Shown here: positions 40,600 through 51,799 of the stretch, piece by piece
Layout of the letters: each line of letters opens with the position of its first letter
Position numbering within the stretch: position 1 is the first letter of the stretch
DNA from: Panopea generosa
Taxonomy: Eukaryota; Mollusca; Bivalvia; Adapedonta; Hiatellidae
DNA: 64,000 bases
Assembly (NCBI GenBank): GCA_029582155.1
Contig: CM055902.1
Span: 12,579,041 to 12,643,040 of the forward strand
Direction of reading: 5' to 3'
Notes under the pieces: generated by a model
Databases searched by the model: none
What the model saw: the letters and a program-made list of their open reading frames with translations, nothing else
What the model was told of the DNA's origin: nothing
Translations under genes and position numbers: made by a program

Positions 40600-40740
40600 C
40601 CAGGGTAATCCCCCCCCACCCCACAATGTTCAAGTTAGAGGGGCCAGCAAATACTTTGCCCCCCCCCCCCCCATATTTTACTCTATCCTCAGGTTCCCCC
40701 CCCCCCCCCACACACACCCACCCACCCACCCACCGCCCTA
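40600..40740. repeat. C-rich low-complexity tract
   Basis: Runs of 7-14 C at 40609, 40660 and 40694, followed by an ACCC-type repeat. It explains the Gly-rich frame on the minus strand. Confidence 0.9.
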
Positions 40741-40749
40741 ATTGAAACG

Positions 40750-41810
40750 CTCTTACGCGCATGAATTGTATTAATACAAATTAAATATCCCATTTTATGA
40801 TATGCATATATAACCAGGTCACTGATATAATGCGATTTGTTATAGGAGTAAAAGCAAGATCTATTTTGCGGAAGATTACCTTGCGAATCGATATTTTGTA
40901 TAATTTAAGTCATGTGTTTACACAAGCAACGCGTATACGATTACAATGTGCATACAAATCAACGCCCTCCATCCCCACCCCCACACCGAGAAACGTTAAT
41001 GAGCTTTCCAACGCATTGGTTCAATAATGTGCTTTCGAACAATGAGGCGGGGATGTGTTTGCACAATTCAAAACAACTACAGTTGTTCAACAATGAAACA
41101 GCATCAATGACGTCAATAATTTAAATATACTTCCTTGATTAAATGAACAATGCAATTTTGGTAGCGCATTACGTGCGGAGAAAACCATATTGACCTTTGA
41201 CTAAATCTCATTTTGAAGCCTAATGTGCACTGACGATTCAAAGGCCATTGGATTGAATGAAAGCTATGAATTGCAAAAACACCTTACGCCAAACTTTATA
41301 ACTTGAGCAACCACCCTCGGACAGACTCTAATATCCCCACGCTCCGCATTCGAAATACTTGTTTTGAGTATATATAATTGTACAATCATGACACACCCGT
41401 TAGTCATCAGCAACAATTATTGCAACTTAATTTCAAACAGCAGTTGGTGCCCTTCATGCAAGTGGTACTCATTCATTATTGAAAAGGAGCTCTATGCGTA
41501 TTGTCATGCGGGAAAACTGTGTTGACATTTTAAAGAAGATCTCAGTCTTTCTTGTTTTAACTGAAACTTGATCATTCCTTGGCTTTGTTTATCATACCGA
41601 TTAAAATATCATTGTAATACAATATATTTTGCACTTTTTGTCAAAGATACCAAAATTTTCATTAAATGTACGAGAGTTATGTCCCTTTACAGATTAAGAA
41701 ACTGCATACATACTTATTGATCAGTCACAGACTGTCTATCAAAAATGTCGATACGCCATTCAGCGATATACTGGTTGCTACGCCGCCATTTCATTAGACA
41801 AGCTAACAAT
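40750..41810. other. Intergenic DNA, nothing assignable
   Basis: Short frames at 40797-41027 and 40912-41124 are unrecognised. There is no repeat family shared with the rest of the window. Confidence 0.45.
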
Positions 41811-41814
41811 TTTT

Positions 41815-42560
41815 TTTTTTTATTTATTTATTTGTGATAATATATATGTCATAAATACAAAGATATATCAAACACATTAACATACAATAATACAGAAGCA
41901 ATAACATGTATTTTAAATAACATGTATTTTAAATAATATATTAAACTAGTTGATTATCTATTATAATATATATCAGATATCACAGATTAATATTTTATCT
42001 TGTAACACAATAATAATTTTGAGAACATATATTTCACAGGATAACCTATAAAGTTTTACAACTTATTTCCAATGGGGTCCTTTTTAAAAATAATGTCATG
42101 GATAAATATATTGACATTTATTACAAAACTTATGAAATTATTCTTTGTTATTCATCAAATATATTTAAAATATGTATCGCAGCTATAAATCCACATTAAT
42201 AACAATAAAAAGATTTAAAAAAAAAAAAATAAATAATTTAATAAAATGTGAATTCACATTTCTCTACATTTTCCATTTGCACGAATAGATAATTCTTCAC
42301 TTCTTTTTTAAATTTATGCTTTTTTCTAATTTCCTTAATAGTATGGGGTAATTGATTCCAATCCAAAATGCCATTATAAAAGAAAGTTGATGTTGTAAAA
42401 CTATTAACACATGGCACAATAAAATTAAAAGTACTTCCTCTAGTTGCATGATGGTGTGAATTAGACACCGTTATAAAATTTTCTTGAAGATAAGATGGAC
42501 AAGAATTGTTAAAAATCTTATTAAATTGATTCAATCTTAATTGTCTATTTCTATTTTCAA
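41815..42560 (-). mobile_element. LINE 3' fragment with reverse-transcriptase C-terminal tail
   Basis: A 98-codon frame (42534-42238) with FNKIFNNSCPSYLQENFITV, HHHATRGSTFNF, FFYNGILDWNQLPHTIKEI and KFKKEVKNYLF. This is the typical end of reverse transcriptases in many non-LTR retrotransposons. It is followed toward lower coordinates by an AT-rich 3' region ending in AAATAAATAAATAAAAAAAA (minus strand). Strongly 5' truncated. Confidence 0.82.
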
Positions 42561-42599
42561 TGTCTACAATGTAAACGCTACATTGTGTTTATTTGGACA

Positions 42600-43480
42600 A
42601 ACAATATCACGTGGCCAGTGAGCGGTGCGATTTGGATATTTTGATAAAATATTTAACAAATAAGTGTAAAGTGGAAAAACTCTAAAGATAAGTATTCATT
42701 GCCAAATGGCAGGTCGCTCTGCTGAATGACAAGTTACCTTATCAGAATTAAAAATCAAAAGTCGTGTTTTGGCATTCCATATAAATCATCATTATATGTC
42801 TATAAACCCGAACTAATCAGGTCTAATAAATGAACTATTGACCACTTATTCCTTAAAAAATGAACTATTGACCACTTATTCTGTCGAAACCGATTTCACC
42901 CGGTTACCGAGTCAATAGTTCAAACGAAACGTTCTTCCGTTCTCATGCTAATAGTCCATTCAAACTCCATTTGCTCCACTCGATAAAACAACAGTTTAAC
43001 CGATCTATATTCCATAAATTTAAACTGACACTAAAGTTTCCACATTTTATCGCTAAAATACAGTTAAACCATTTTCCTCAACTGATATGTTTATATAATG
43101 ACGTCAGGTTGTATACGTATTGGCGCTGATGACGTTATTTTGATCAAGAGCGGATCCAGCATGTAGCTAAATACTGATAACATTGTACTTCTAATAGATG
43201 GAAATATTTTAAGTCAGAGAATATTATTATGAAGGTTAGGAATGTAATGTAACCGTAATAATTGAATTGGTTAGTAGAGAACAGACATACAAAGGCTACG
43301 ACAAAAATGCTTTGCACACCTCTGTTAAAAAATGCAGTGAAAGTATGAATGAAGTGAGGTGAAAAACTTTTAGATCTACTTCTTGACTTACCTTTTTTTA
43401 ATCTTATTCAATATAATAAAACAACTATCTACCTTTTTAGCAGTCAATGGTTAAAATTATTCATCCTCGGAAAATGACTA
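42600..43480. other. Intergenic DNA, nothing assignable
   Basis: There is a short tandem AATGAACTATTGACCACTTA pair at about 42830-42880. No gene or known repeat was seen. Confidence 0.45.
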
Positions 43481-43483
43481 GAG

Positions 43484-43733
43484 ACCGCGGCGTGATCTAG
43501 TGGTAGAGCGTCTGCCTTGCATGATGAATGTCGTGAGTTCAATCCCCGGCCAGGTCATACCAAAGACTTTAAAAATGGTACTAGAAGCTTCCTTGCTTGA
43601 CGCTCAGCATTTAGAGGAGAGTTCTAGGTCTGGTCGGCCCGGTGTCAGTATAATGTGACTGGGTGGGGTATCATACCATATCTGCAGCATGATACTCCAG
43701 TGTGACAGCGCTAAGAATACTGTCTCAAGTAGA
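43484..43733 (+). repeat. SINE-B copy with intact head
   Basis: GACCGCGGCGTGATCTAGTG, GTAGAGCG, GAGTTCAATCCCCGG, then GGTCGGCCCGGTGTCAGTAT and GCATGATACTCCAGTGTGAC. A 32-bp satellite follows immediately. Confidence 0.9.
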
Positions 43734-43734
43734 G

Positions 43735-44165
43735 ATTCTGATTCATTCTGAGGACTTCATAAGTCTATTCAGATCCATTCTGAGGACTTCCTAGCTCTAT
43801 TCAGAGTCATGCTGAGGACTACCTTCTTCTATTCGGATTCATTCTGAAGACTTTGTAGTTCTACTCGGATTCATTTTAGGACTTCCTAATTCTACTAGGA
43901 TTCATTCTGAGGACTTCCTAATTCTATTTGGATTCATTCTGAGGACTATCTAGTTCTATTCGGATACATTCTGAGGACTTTATAGTTCTATTCGGATACA
44001 TTCTGAGGACTTTCTAGTTCTATTCAGATTTATTCTGTGGATATCCTAGTTCTATTCGGATTCATTCTGAGAACCTCCTAGTTCTATTTAGTTCATGCTG
44101 AGTACTTCCTAGTTCTACTCAGATTCATTCCGATGACATCCTAGGTCTACTTGGACACATGACAA
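43735..44165. repeat. 32-bp satellite, array 1
   Basis: About 13 units of TTCCTAGTTCTATTCGGATT plus CATTCTGAGGAC. The same unit forms array 2 at 46555-46925. Confidence 0.93.
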
Positions 44166-44230
44166 AGTTTATGTCAATCTTTACACATGCATACGGATAA
44201 CCACAGGCAGAGTATTAATGTTCAATTATT

Positions 44231-44365
44231 CTAGACCGAGGCGGTGGTCTGGTTGTTAAGTGTCCGCCTCGAGTGTGGTCATGTAGGTTTGATCCCCAAT
44301 GACTTGAATAAATGTTACAAGAAGTCTTCCGCGCTTGACGCACATCATTTAGAGGATAGTTCTCA
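44231..44365 (+). repeat. SINE-B fragment
   Basis: ACCGAGGCGGTGGTCTGGTT, TAGGTTTGATCCCC and CATCATTTAGAGGATAGTTC. Confidence 0.75.
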
Positions 44366-44384
44366 TTGTGGTCGCAAATGTTCA

Positions 44385-44615
44385 CTGAGATACTTTACAT
44401 GCACTTGCTATGACTATCTTGTACATGGAACCGGCAGCTTTAAGCCCCCTTTTACAGTACCATGCCCCATGCCGGACTAAGGCACTGAAGGAGTGCGTTT
44501 GAAACCTACTCCCCAATCCCCCGGACGAAAACCCTCCGAGAATCGATCCAGAACCTCCAGGTCTTGGAACTAGCATGCTAACCCCTAAGCACCGCAACTC
44601 CTCATTGCCCCTACT
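44385..44615 (-). repeat. tRNA-like SINE (minus)
   Basis: The plus strand has GAGAATCGATCCAGAACCTC (reversed box B) and ATGCTAACCCCTAAGCACCG (reversed box A). Similar relics are at 15570 and 12655. It fills most of a 129-codon minus-strand frame. Confidence 0.6.
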
Positions 44616-45404
44616 GGTCAAAGGCAGCATGAAGTAGCCTTTAATAAAACTGACTTTGAGAAACGGTGGGCTCAGTTTATTGCCTTGTTTGTTGAAGGGC
44701 GCTATGTTGAGGATTGATGCAGCAAGAGCGTGTAACAAAATAAGAAATACAATTACACGACAAATAAGCAATGAGAATATATATATATATATATTTATAT
44801 AGTATACTCTACCGGAAAACGCGTTATTAGAAGATCAGAGATCGTTACTTATAGACGACAGTAAAAAAACAGTGCTGAACCTATTAGTAATCAAACTGGA
44901 CTAATAGATCTAAAGGTTGCACATACCGAAATATGAAATCCACAATTCATATGGACTCACACCGATTATTTCTACAGTGAAAGTTTAGAAGAGAGAGGGA
45001 GAGGCTTCCTTCCGTGTACATGACTGAAATGGAAGCACAAGTAGATATGAGAAGATAGTGAGACGACAGAAAAAGGCGTTCAGTCCTCCACGACCGGTGA
45101 CTGAACAATTGAAAAAGGCAACCACATCAGTTTGAGATGGGTTGACCCTACGTAAATGAGGATTTTAAAATGAGGCTTTTCGCTATACTAGCAAACCGCC
45201 AAAATATAGTGGACAATTTGTACGGATTTTAACGTCTTTTATAGACACCTGCACAAACTTTCAGGTGGTTACAAAAAATTGCATATATGTATACGTATAA
45301 TAAACGTATGAATTAATTCTACTTCCGGTCAACTAGAATGACGCCCATTTCAAGACTAACACCTTTAAAAAGGTTTAAATGACCATACTTAATTGGGACC
45401 CATA

Positions 45405-45490
45405 ATAGCTCAGTGGTCTAGGACGTTAATTTGTCGTCCAGAAAGTCGAGTGTTCAAACCGCAGTCAAGGAAATGAAAAAAAAAAAGATT
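45405..45490 (+). repeat. tRNA-derived retroelement with poly-A
   Basis: CATAATAGCTCAGTGGTCTA (box A), AGTGTTCAAACCGC (box B), then AAGGAAATG and an A run. Looks like a short retroposed tRNA or SINE; cloverleaf pairing was not verified. Confidence 0.55.
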
Positions 45491-45687
45491 TATTTTTATT
45501 CAATTTTTATTTGTTATTTAAGCAATTTACTTGTATCAAAACAGTCTGACAATGTAAAAGAAAAAAAATTATGACATAGGACATATATAACTTTTATACG
45601 TTTATTATAAGAATATCAATGTCCATGGTATTTAGGAACCATTATCTGGTACCCAGCATCATCGGCTGAGTAAACTACATAACTACT

Positions 45688-45960
45688 ATGGTTTCATTTT
45701 TATGCCATCGATGGTTGACGGATGATCAGTTGACTTTACCACTCTTTCCTGTGATTCTGGAAGTTTAACCAGTTTTCGAGAATATCTATCTCTGCAAGTA
45801 ACTGATAACTCTTTACTTGACAGCGGTGAGAGACGAATGACAGAGAGACGCAATGTCGTATATCAATCATCACGAAGACTGTGGCCGGGTGAGGATTTGA
45901 ACTCACCACCCGGCCAAGATTAATAGTCATACGTACTACCGACTGAGCTAACCGGTCCCG
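45688..45960 (-). repeat. SINE-A copy
   Basis: TTTTTATGCCATCGATGGTT at the tail, ATATCAATCATCACG in the body and CCGACTGAGCTAACCGGTCC as the reversed head. Confidence 0.88.
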
Positions 45961-46554
45961 GGTTAACGAAAAGAAGTGTTGTCAAATCAACCAATCGATG
46001 AATTGGGCGGGGTTAGCAGTTAACAATACACAATATATGAAACTACCCAGGAGGAATATTCTCAGCCCTTCTTAACTCGGCAACAACACTGCTGTTCCTT
46101 ACGCATTAATATACAACCTAAAAAATGCACCAACAAACGAATACGCAGAATGAAATTAGAACTTTGATACCTACAGAACAGCAGAGTTTTAGAACAAATA
46201 TTCTATGTGTTCTTCTTACGAAATATCAAACGAAGAAAAAGGTCGTTATAGCCAACGTCTTTATAAAGACAAAAAATCATAGTGAGTTGTTTGTTTTTAT
46301 TTCTTATGATGTCCTTGGTATTGGCGTGCATTTCATGGCCTGTTTACATGTGTGTGTGTTGCTATAATTTCTTTTATCATTGTTATTATATCGTTCATGC
46401 ATCACGTTGTCATGCTTTGTATACATGTACGGCTATTACCGTAATAGATATATGTATCTATCGGCCGTGTGTTTGAATGAAATTTGGTTGATAGAAATAT
46501 TTAGAAAATTTGTTAGTTGTATGTACATGTGGATAGACGGTGATTCTACACGGA

Positions 46555-46923
46555 ATCGTTCTAGGAACTTCCTAGTTCTATCCAGAGTCATTCTGAGGAC
46601 TTCCTAGTTCTATTCAGATCCAATTTGGGGACTTCCTAGATCTACTCCGATTTATTCTGAGGACTTCCTAGTTCTATATAATTCTATTTGGATTTATTCT
46701 GAGGACTTCCTAGTTCTATATAATTCTATTTGGATTCATTCTGAGGACTTCCTAGTTTTATTCGGATTCATTCTGAGGACTTCTTAGTTCTATTCGGATT
46801 CATTCTGAGGACTTCCTAGTTTTATTCAGATTCATTATGATGACTTCCTAGTTCTATTCGGATTAATTCTGAGGACTTTCTAGTTCTAATCGGATTCATT
46901 CTGAGGACTTTCTAGTTGTACTC
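46555..46923. repeat. 32-bp satellite, array 2
   Basis: About 11 units of the same repeat as 43735-44165, in the same orientation. Some units contain an extra TATATAATTCTATT. Confidence 0.93.
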
Positions 46924-46924
46924 T

Positions 46925-47112
46925 GATGAGGCCCTCCCAGAGGGGGTCCCTGTTCTCTGGATCTCTGAAAGTAATGCCTTTTGTTCCCCAGATCTCCAAA
47001 AGTATTTGCCAAAGTTCCCCAAAAGTATTTTGTCCATAATCTCCAGATCTCTAAAAGTATTTCCGCTGTTCCCTAGATCTCCAAAAATTTTAAACATAGA
47101 TCCCTGAAAGTA
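46925..47112. repeat. Short tandem repeat of TCTCCAAAAGTATT type
   Basis: Begins GATGAGGCCCTCCC, then about five units with GATCTC(T/C)(A/G)AAAGTA. Related units occur at 48590-48660, which ends in the inverted partner GGGAGGGCCTCGTC. Confidence 0.75.
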
Positions 47113-47119
47113 CCAAATA

Positions 47120-48240
47120 GTGTTTCCTTAAGTAAAACGTCTACTATAATATTCTCTATTATTATTTACACATCATAATAAGCAAAATCCATGTACTGTC
47201 TTCTTTTCCTTGTTTGGAATATCTATGGTCTATGGCTTGAACTTTGGCAGGAATCATTTGTGATTCAATCACGCTGTTTTAAGAACTTCGAGAGTTTGTG
47301 ATTATACAAATGCTGTGAGAGTTTGGATAAGATTCTTTGACAAAATGTGGGGGATGCTATAGGTTCTACAAGAAAAAGGTTAACAGATGGACGACGGACA
47401 ATTAACCACAACATAAGCCCTGCTGGCCTTGTGCAAGTTGAGCCAAAGAAGATATCGATGGAAGGACAGAAAAGACAACAAAAAAAAAAAATGAATAACT
47501 GAACGGTTAATTGACAAAAGGCAATAAACACACATAAATAATTGACTTTATTGTGTAAACACGATCTGATAAAAAAGTAGATGCCGGGTGGGATTGAACA
47601 TCAGTTCTTACGATCCAAAATGGACGATATTAACCACTGCACTATTCTGCCTTTTATCAGCAAAAATGTAAATACATCTTTGTTCGGAATTACCATTCAA
47701 AGTTTATTTCGGGTATATGAAGTTGTGCAGTGGCCCAGACTAACATGTACGAAACGTCCAAAGCTGTCAAATGCTGTCGTCTCATTTTAAAAGTAAAGCT
47801 GATAAAAATGATGACAAACTCAAATTATCAATTTATTTTTTTTCCTGAATTTTAATTATTACGGATTGAAATCGAAATATGTCGAAATTTCAGGAAAAAA
47901 ACTGAAAGATTTTTAAACAAAAAACGGTTGTCTTGATTTAACAAATACCATGTACGTTTAAACAAAACAATAGAAATATAAGGTAAAAAGATGAAGCAGT
48001 AAGTTTTCAATCGGTGGCGAAAGTTTCATATTGATATTTATTGAAGTCGTTTTTTCTTATTTCTTATTTCAAAAATGGGCCAAAAAGAGAAAATGATCAC
48101 ACAAAAAAAACGTTAAGCATAAAATTCTTCATTTCTTTAAATTTAAAAATATAAAAATAAATCTCACAAATCAAGCCCTTTCTTTTGATACCATAATCAC
48201 AAAAATATTTCGTTTGATTCTGGAGGATGGGTGTTTCCAT
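47120..48240. other. Intergenic DNA between related repeats
   Basis: At 47581-47655 GGGATTGAACATCAGTTCTT and CCACTGCACTA resemble a reversed tRNA head. No gene was recognised in the open frames at 47265-47531 or 47581-47790. Confidence 0.45.
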
Positions 48241-48247
48241 GATTTAG

Positions 48248-48455
48248 AAAACGCCACGTGGTCTAGTGGTAAAGCACCGGGCGAGCCCGTGATCCTAGGA
48301 TCGTGGGTATTTAATACTGCGTCACGACTATGTGTAGTGTCCTTGAGAAAAACATTTTTTCCACATATGCTTAGTACTGGTTATACCCAGGAAGACTTGG
48401 AGCGTGATTTGTCTGAGCCGTAAGAACTTGTTTCAAAATCGAAGTAAAATAAATA
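48248..48455 (+). repeat. SINE-C copy
   Basis: CCACGTGGTCTAGTGGTAAA, then TGTGTAGTGTCCTTGAG, CACATATGCTTAGTACTGGT and CAGGAAGACTTGGAGCGTGA. Confidence 0.85.
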
Positions 48456-48689
48456 AGTCCAAACTAAACTAGAAAAAGCCAAAATGTGCCACCTGAAATT
48501 TAGACAAGTGTGTCCAGTTGCCTATCTCTGTTTATATGTCTCTGATAAAATTGATCAAATTAGTTACTTTTTTTTCATTAATAACAATATCCCCTGGATC
48601 TCTAAAAATAATGGCAAATGTCCCCCCTATCTCTGAAAATAAATGGCCATGTTCTCCAAAAAACCCGGGAGGGCCTCGTCTCTGCTCTA

Positions 48690-49845
48690 ATAAAGGTGAA
48701 GTAGCTTTCTGTCAAGTAGCCTTCTGTCTCATGGTTTCAAATGGCTACTTTTTTCCCCAAACAACAGGTGTTGCAATGTTGCAATAGTTTACCCTCTGCC
48801 TCATAAGGAGTCCGATTTTTATTTATTACATTATTTTGAATTTTTATTTTTCAAAAACAAAGAGTCCAGGCAAGTGCCTAAAGTGTCTAACGGAAGCTAC
48901 GCCCCCGTTGTCTGCATTTATCTTTATAAATTAATCATTTATACACGTTTGTAAATGATTATGATATATAAATACATATTAACTATACCTCATACTTCAC
49001 AATAAGTGGATGATATTGAAAATAAAAGGACCGCTTTCCGGTGGAAAAACGGATTTTCGTTTATAAAGCAAATCCGTAATTTCGTTGCAACCGATCGAAA
49101 AGGTAAACAAACTTCCGTCATTTGTCATATGATTTTGATTTATACATTCGTTATTATTGCAACTGTGTTAGTCATATGTACATATCATAGCAGTATCTAC
49201 CATACAGGTAATGCTTTGCATGACAGGTAAACTTTTGAAATGTTATACTTTCAATTTTAAGTAAAATGGGAGTGGGTGGAGTATGATTTTTATTGTTTGA
49301 TATGTGTCAAAGTTCATGAATAGGAAATCGATTTGTAATCACAAGTTATAAGTTGTATATCTATGACCATTGTTCTCTTGAACGTGCTCCAACCTGAGGC
49401 AGTCAGCCAGCCCACCCTCGAAGGGTCCCAGTAGGCTGGATGCCACCATTGATGTTTTTAATACCATCTTTCATTATCACTGTACAAAGGAACTTTTTAT
49501 CTTTAAAAAAAACTAATCTGACTGCTGGGAGTGCTCAGTATTTTAAGAACATCGCGAGACTGATGCGATTACTAGAGATGATGATGATGACCTCTTACAA
49601 AATTACACATCACTTGGTTGTATACTTGTACTCAAATTACAAACAGGGGTGTGTACCTCAGAACTGTTTGGTTGAGGGAGACCGGGACTCATATCCTTAG
49701 AATCACACAGAATTATTCTTCCATACGGGACAAGAATTTCCACATATTTTCCCCATAGGATGGAATTTTCTATCTGAACCTTCAACCTATGTAAGATTCT
49801 TATAGATTTGCAACAAGGATTTATACCTGTAAAAATCTTCATGTC
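48690..49845. other. Intergenic DNA upstream of the syntaxin gene
   Basis: The open frame at 49006-49230 includes a hydrophobic stretch but no family. GATCGAAAAG|GTAAAC at about 49093 could be a 5' UTR exon end, with no further support. Confidence 0.35.
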
Positions 49846-49850
49846 GTAAA

Positions 49851-50054
49851 TTAACCCTTTACTTCATATAGACACCTTTTGACACCTCTAATATAGAAGG
49901 CTTTTGAATTATTGGGTGAATTATGTTTATATTAACTGACAGAGTGGAAAACAGTGCAGGAAATGTTCAGATTGCTCGTTACGAGCAATCTGAACTCTTC
50001 TTGCACTGTTTTCAAAAGCCTTATGCGATTGGTATCTATGGAGTAAAGGGTTAA
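49851..50054. mobile_element. piggyBac-like MITE (TTAACCCTTT ends), strongly foldback
   Basis: TTAACCCTTTACTTCATA on the left and TATGGAGTAAAGGGTTAA on the right. The centre is a near-perfect hairpin: AGTTCAGATTGCTCGT-type arms of about 32 bases pair with about 28 matches. A reversed relative lies at 59578-59753. TTAA target plus CCCTTT ends fit piggyBac-type elements (family knowledge). Confidence 0.85.
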
Positions 50055-50637
50055 GCTTTGAGCTTACACAACCTCTGAGTCTCTGATAAATTTCTCTTCT
50101 TAGCAATTGTGACAATTGAGTGCACTCAAGACGGATGAAATTTCTTATGATTCCAATTTTCTTCTTCCTCCATTACTGCACATAATCCCATTCAGGGGCA
50201 TTGTCGTATAAACGGTGTATGATACAAGGTGATTGCAAGGTGCTAATATGTACAAGATTAAAAACAAAGCACTCCCTAGAATGTCTCTTTGGTGTAGGCT
50301 GTAGCAATACACTCTGGAAGGCTGTTCTGCAGTCTGAAAAGATGGATGTTGGTAAAAGTCAACTGCACAGGCTCGAACCAACAACTTCAGTAAATTACCA
50401 CTAATGCTAAGGAATGCTGTCCAGAACACTAAAGAAAGTCTATGAGCCCATGGACGATTCTGTGCACATAGTGGGAGTTTTCACTTTTTTTTATACCTAG
50501 GATTTTATAGACACTAGTGATTGATTACTGACCATGAATCCTAGATCAACTGCTGATATATTGCTTTCTTCTTGCAGGCTGTACACAGTGTCTCTGTGTG
50601 GTATATTCCCTAAATACATGATTCAGTGGCAAAGCCT

Positions 50638-50835
50638 CAGAGTGCATTGTCCAGTGGTAGAGCATCTAACCCAGGATTGGAGGGTCGTGGGTTTGATCCT
50701 CTGCCACGTCTATGTGTGTTGTCCTTGAGCCAGAAACTTTATCTGCATATGCTTAGTACAGGTTCTACCCACTCTCAGGAAGACTTGAGCAATTTGTCTA
50801 AGTTATAAGAACTTGTTTTACAATTGTTAAAAAAA
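50638..50835 (+). repeat. SINE-C copy with intact head
   Basis: GTGCATTGTCCAGTGGTAGA, GGGTCGTGGGTTTGATCCTC, TGTTGTCCTTGAGCCAG and AGGAAGACTTGAGCAATTTG. Confidence 0.88.
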
Positions 50836-50869
50836 CAAAAACAAAATGTACTATAAATATGAAAATCAT

Positions 50870-50945
50870 GTCATCAGTCATGGAATCAAACTGAGGGTGA
50901 ATTACTGACAGACCAAATGCTCTACCGACAGAGCTAGCTGGACTA
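50870..50945 (-). repeat. tRNA-like relic
   Basis: On the minus strand CTAGCTCTGTCGGTAGAGCA (box A) and GTTTGATTCC (box B). No proven cloverleaf. Confidence 0.5.
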
Positions 50946-50999
50946 ACAGCATACATTTCTCTCATAACAGGTTACATACACATTGTGACATTAACTATA

Positions 51000-51680
51000 A
51001 TGGACCTAAACATAATTTAGTTATGAAGATGTTGATTAAAAGTTTTGCATGAATATAAAATATACCAATCATTTTGCTTGACCTTACAATCTATGTTTTG
51101 TTACCGGTAATTATATTAATCTTACATTAATTAAATAATTAAGGTACACCGGCCGACCCTTATCCCAGATCTGGGGTGGTATTTACCAAAGGTTCATTGG
51201 CTGACCAATATCACAGTGCTGAGGTGGTATTTAACAACCCATTCTTAAGAAAATTCTTGGACTTTGAGAAACACACTTAGAAACCATATTTAAAACCGAA
51301 ATTTGCAAGCAGGTGGGACACCTAATTTATAGTCAAATAAACTCTCACAATTATTCTATTGGTCATGGTGAGCCGGATATTTAAGGTTTAAATTTGGATT
51401 CAAGAATATTCTCAGGGATGGTCTAGTGAACATGACCCTTGTCCTCTCAATGTTGAAGAGCATGATTGCCAAGCAAGGAAGCTGCAATTATACATTTTTT
51501 TATATAAATTCGTTGATCTGAACAAGGGCTTCGTAATAAGTTTGACTTTTCGTTTTAAGGTAGAGAATTATGTTTTCTTTCAGTTGATTAAGTGATCACT
51601 CTAAGTAAACAAAAAAGAACCTTAAATTTTTTATGTTATTAACTATTTTCAGAAGTGGAAAATGTTACATAGGCATAACA
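51000..51680. promoter_or_regulatory. Region upstream of the syntaxin start codon
   Basis: A small tandem similarity (GGCCGACCCTTATCCCAGAT and GGCTGACCAATATCACAGTG). An acceptor-like site at 51681-51688 suggests the promoter lies further upstream. No promoter element could be defined. Confidence 0.25.
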
Positions 51681-51708
51681 TATTTTAGAGGAAGGGTATA
51701 ATACAAGC

Positions 51709-51799
51709 ATGTCAAAATCAGGGGGCGGATACCAGGGATATGGGGCTGTGGAAGAGTACAGAGATGATCCAAATCATCAGGATTACCAGGATCGTCCAG
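51709..51799 (+). CDS. STX12: Syntaxin exon 1 (initiator)
   Basis: The ATG context is ACAAGCATGTCA; the exon encodes [20 protein letters not shown], then [10 protein letters not shown]. The donor is G|GTATAT. An acceptor-like TATTTTAG at 51681-51688 just upstream suggests a separate 5' UTR exon, which was not located. Confidence 0.82.

Noticed and set aside
44382..44771. 129-codon minus-strand frame with a hydrophobic start
   Set aside because: Much of it is a tRNA-like SINE; no domain or splice context.
49006..49230. Small membrane protein gene
   Set aside because: It has one hydrophobic stretch in an otherwise unremarkable AT-rich frame; no supporting context.
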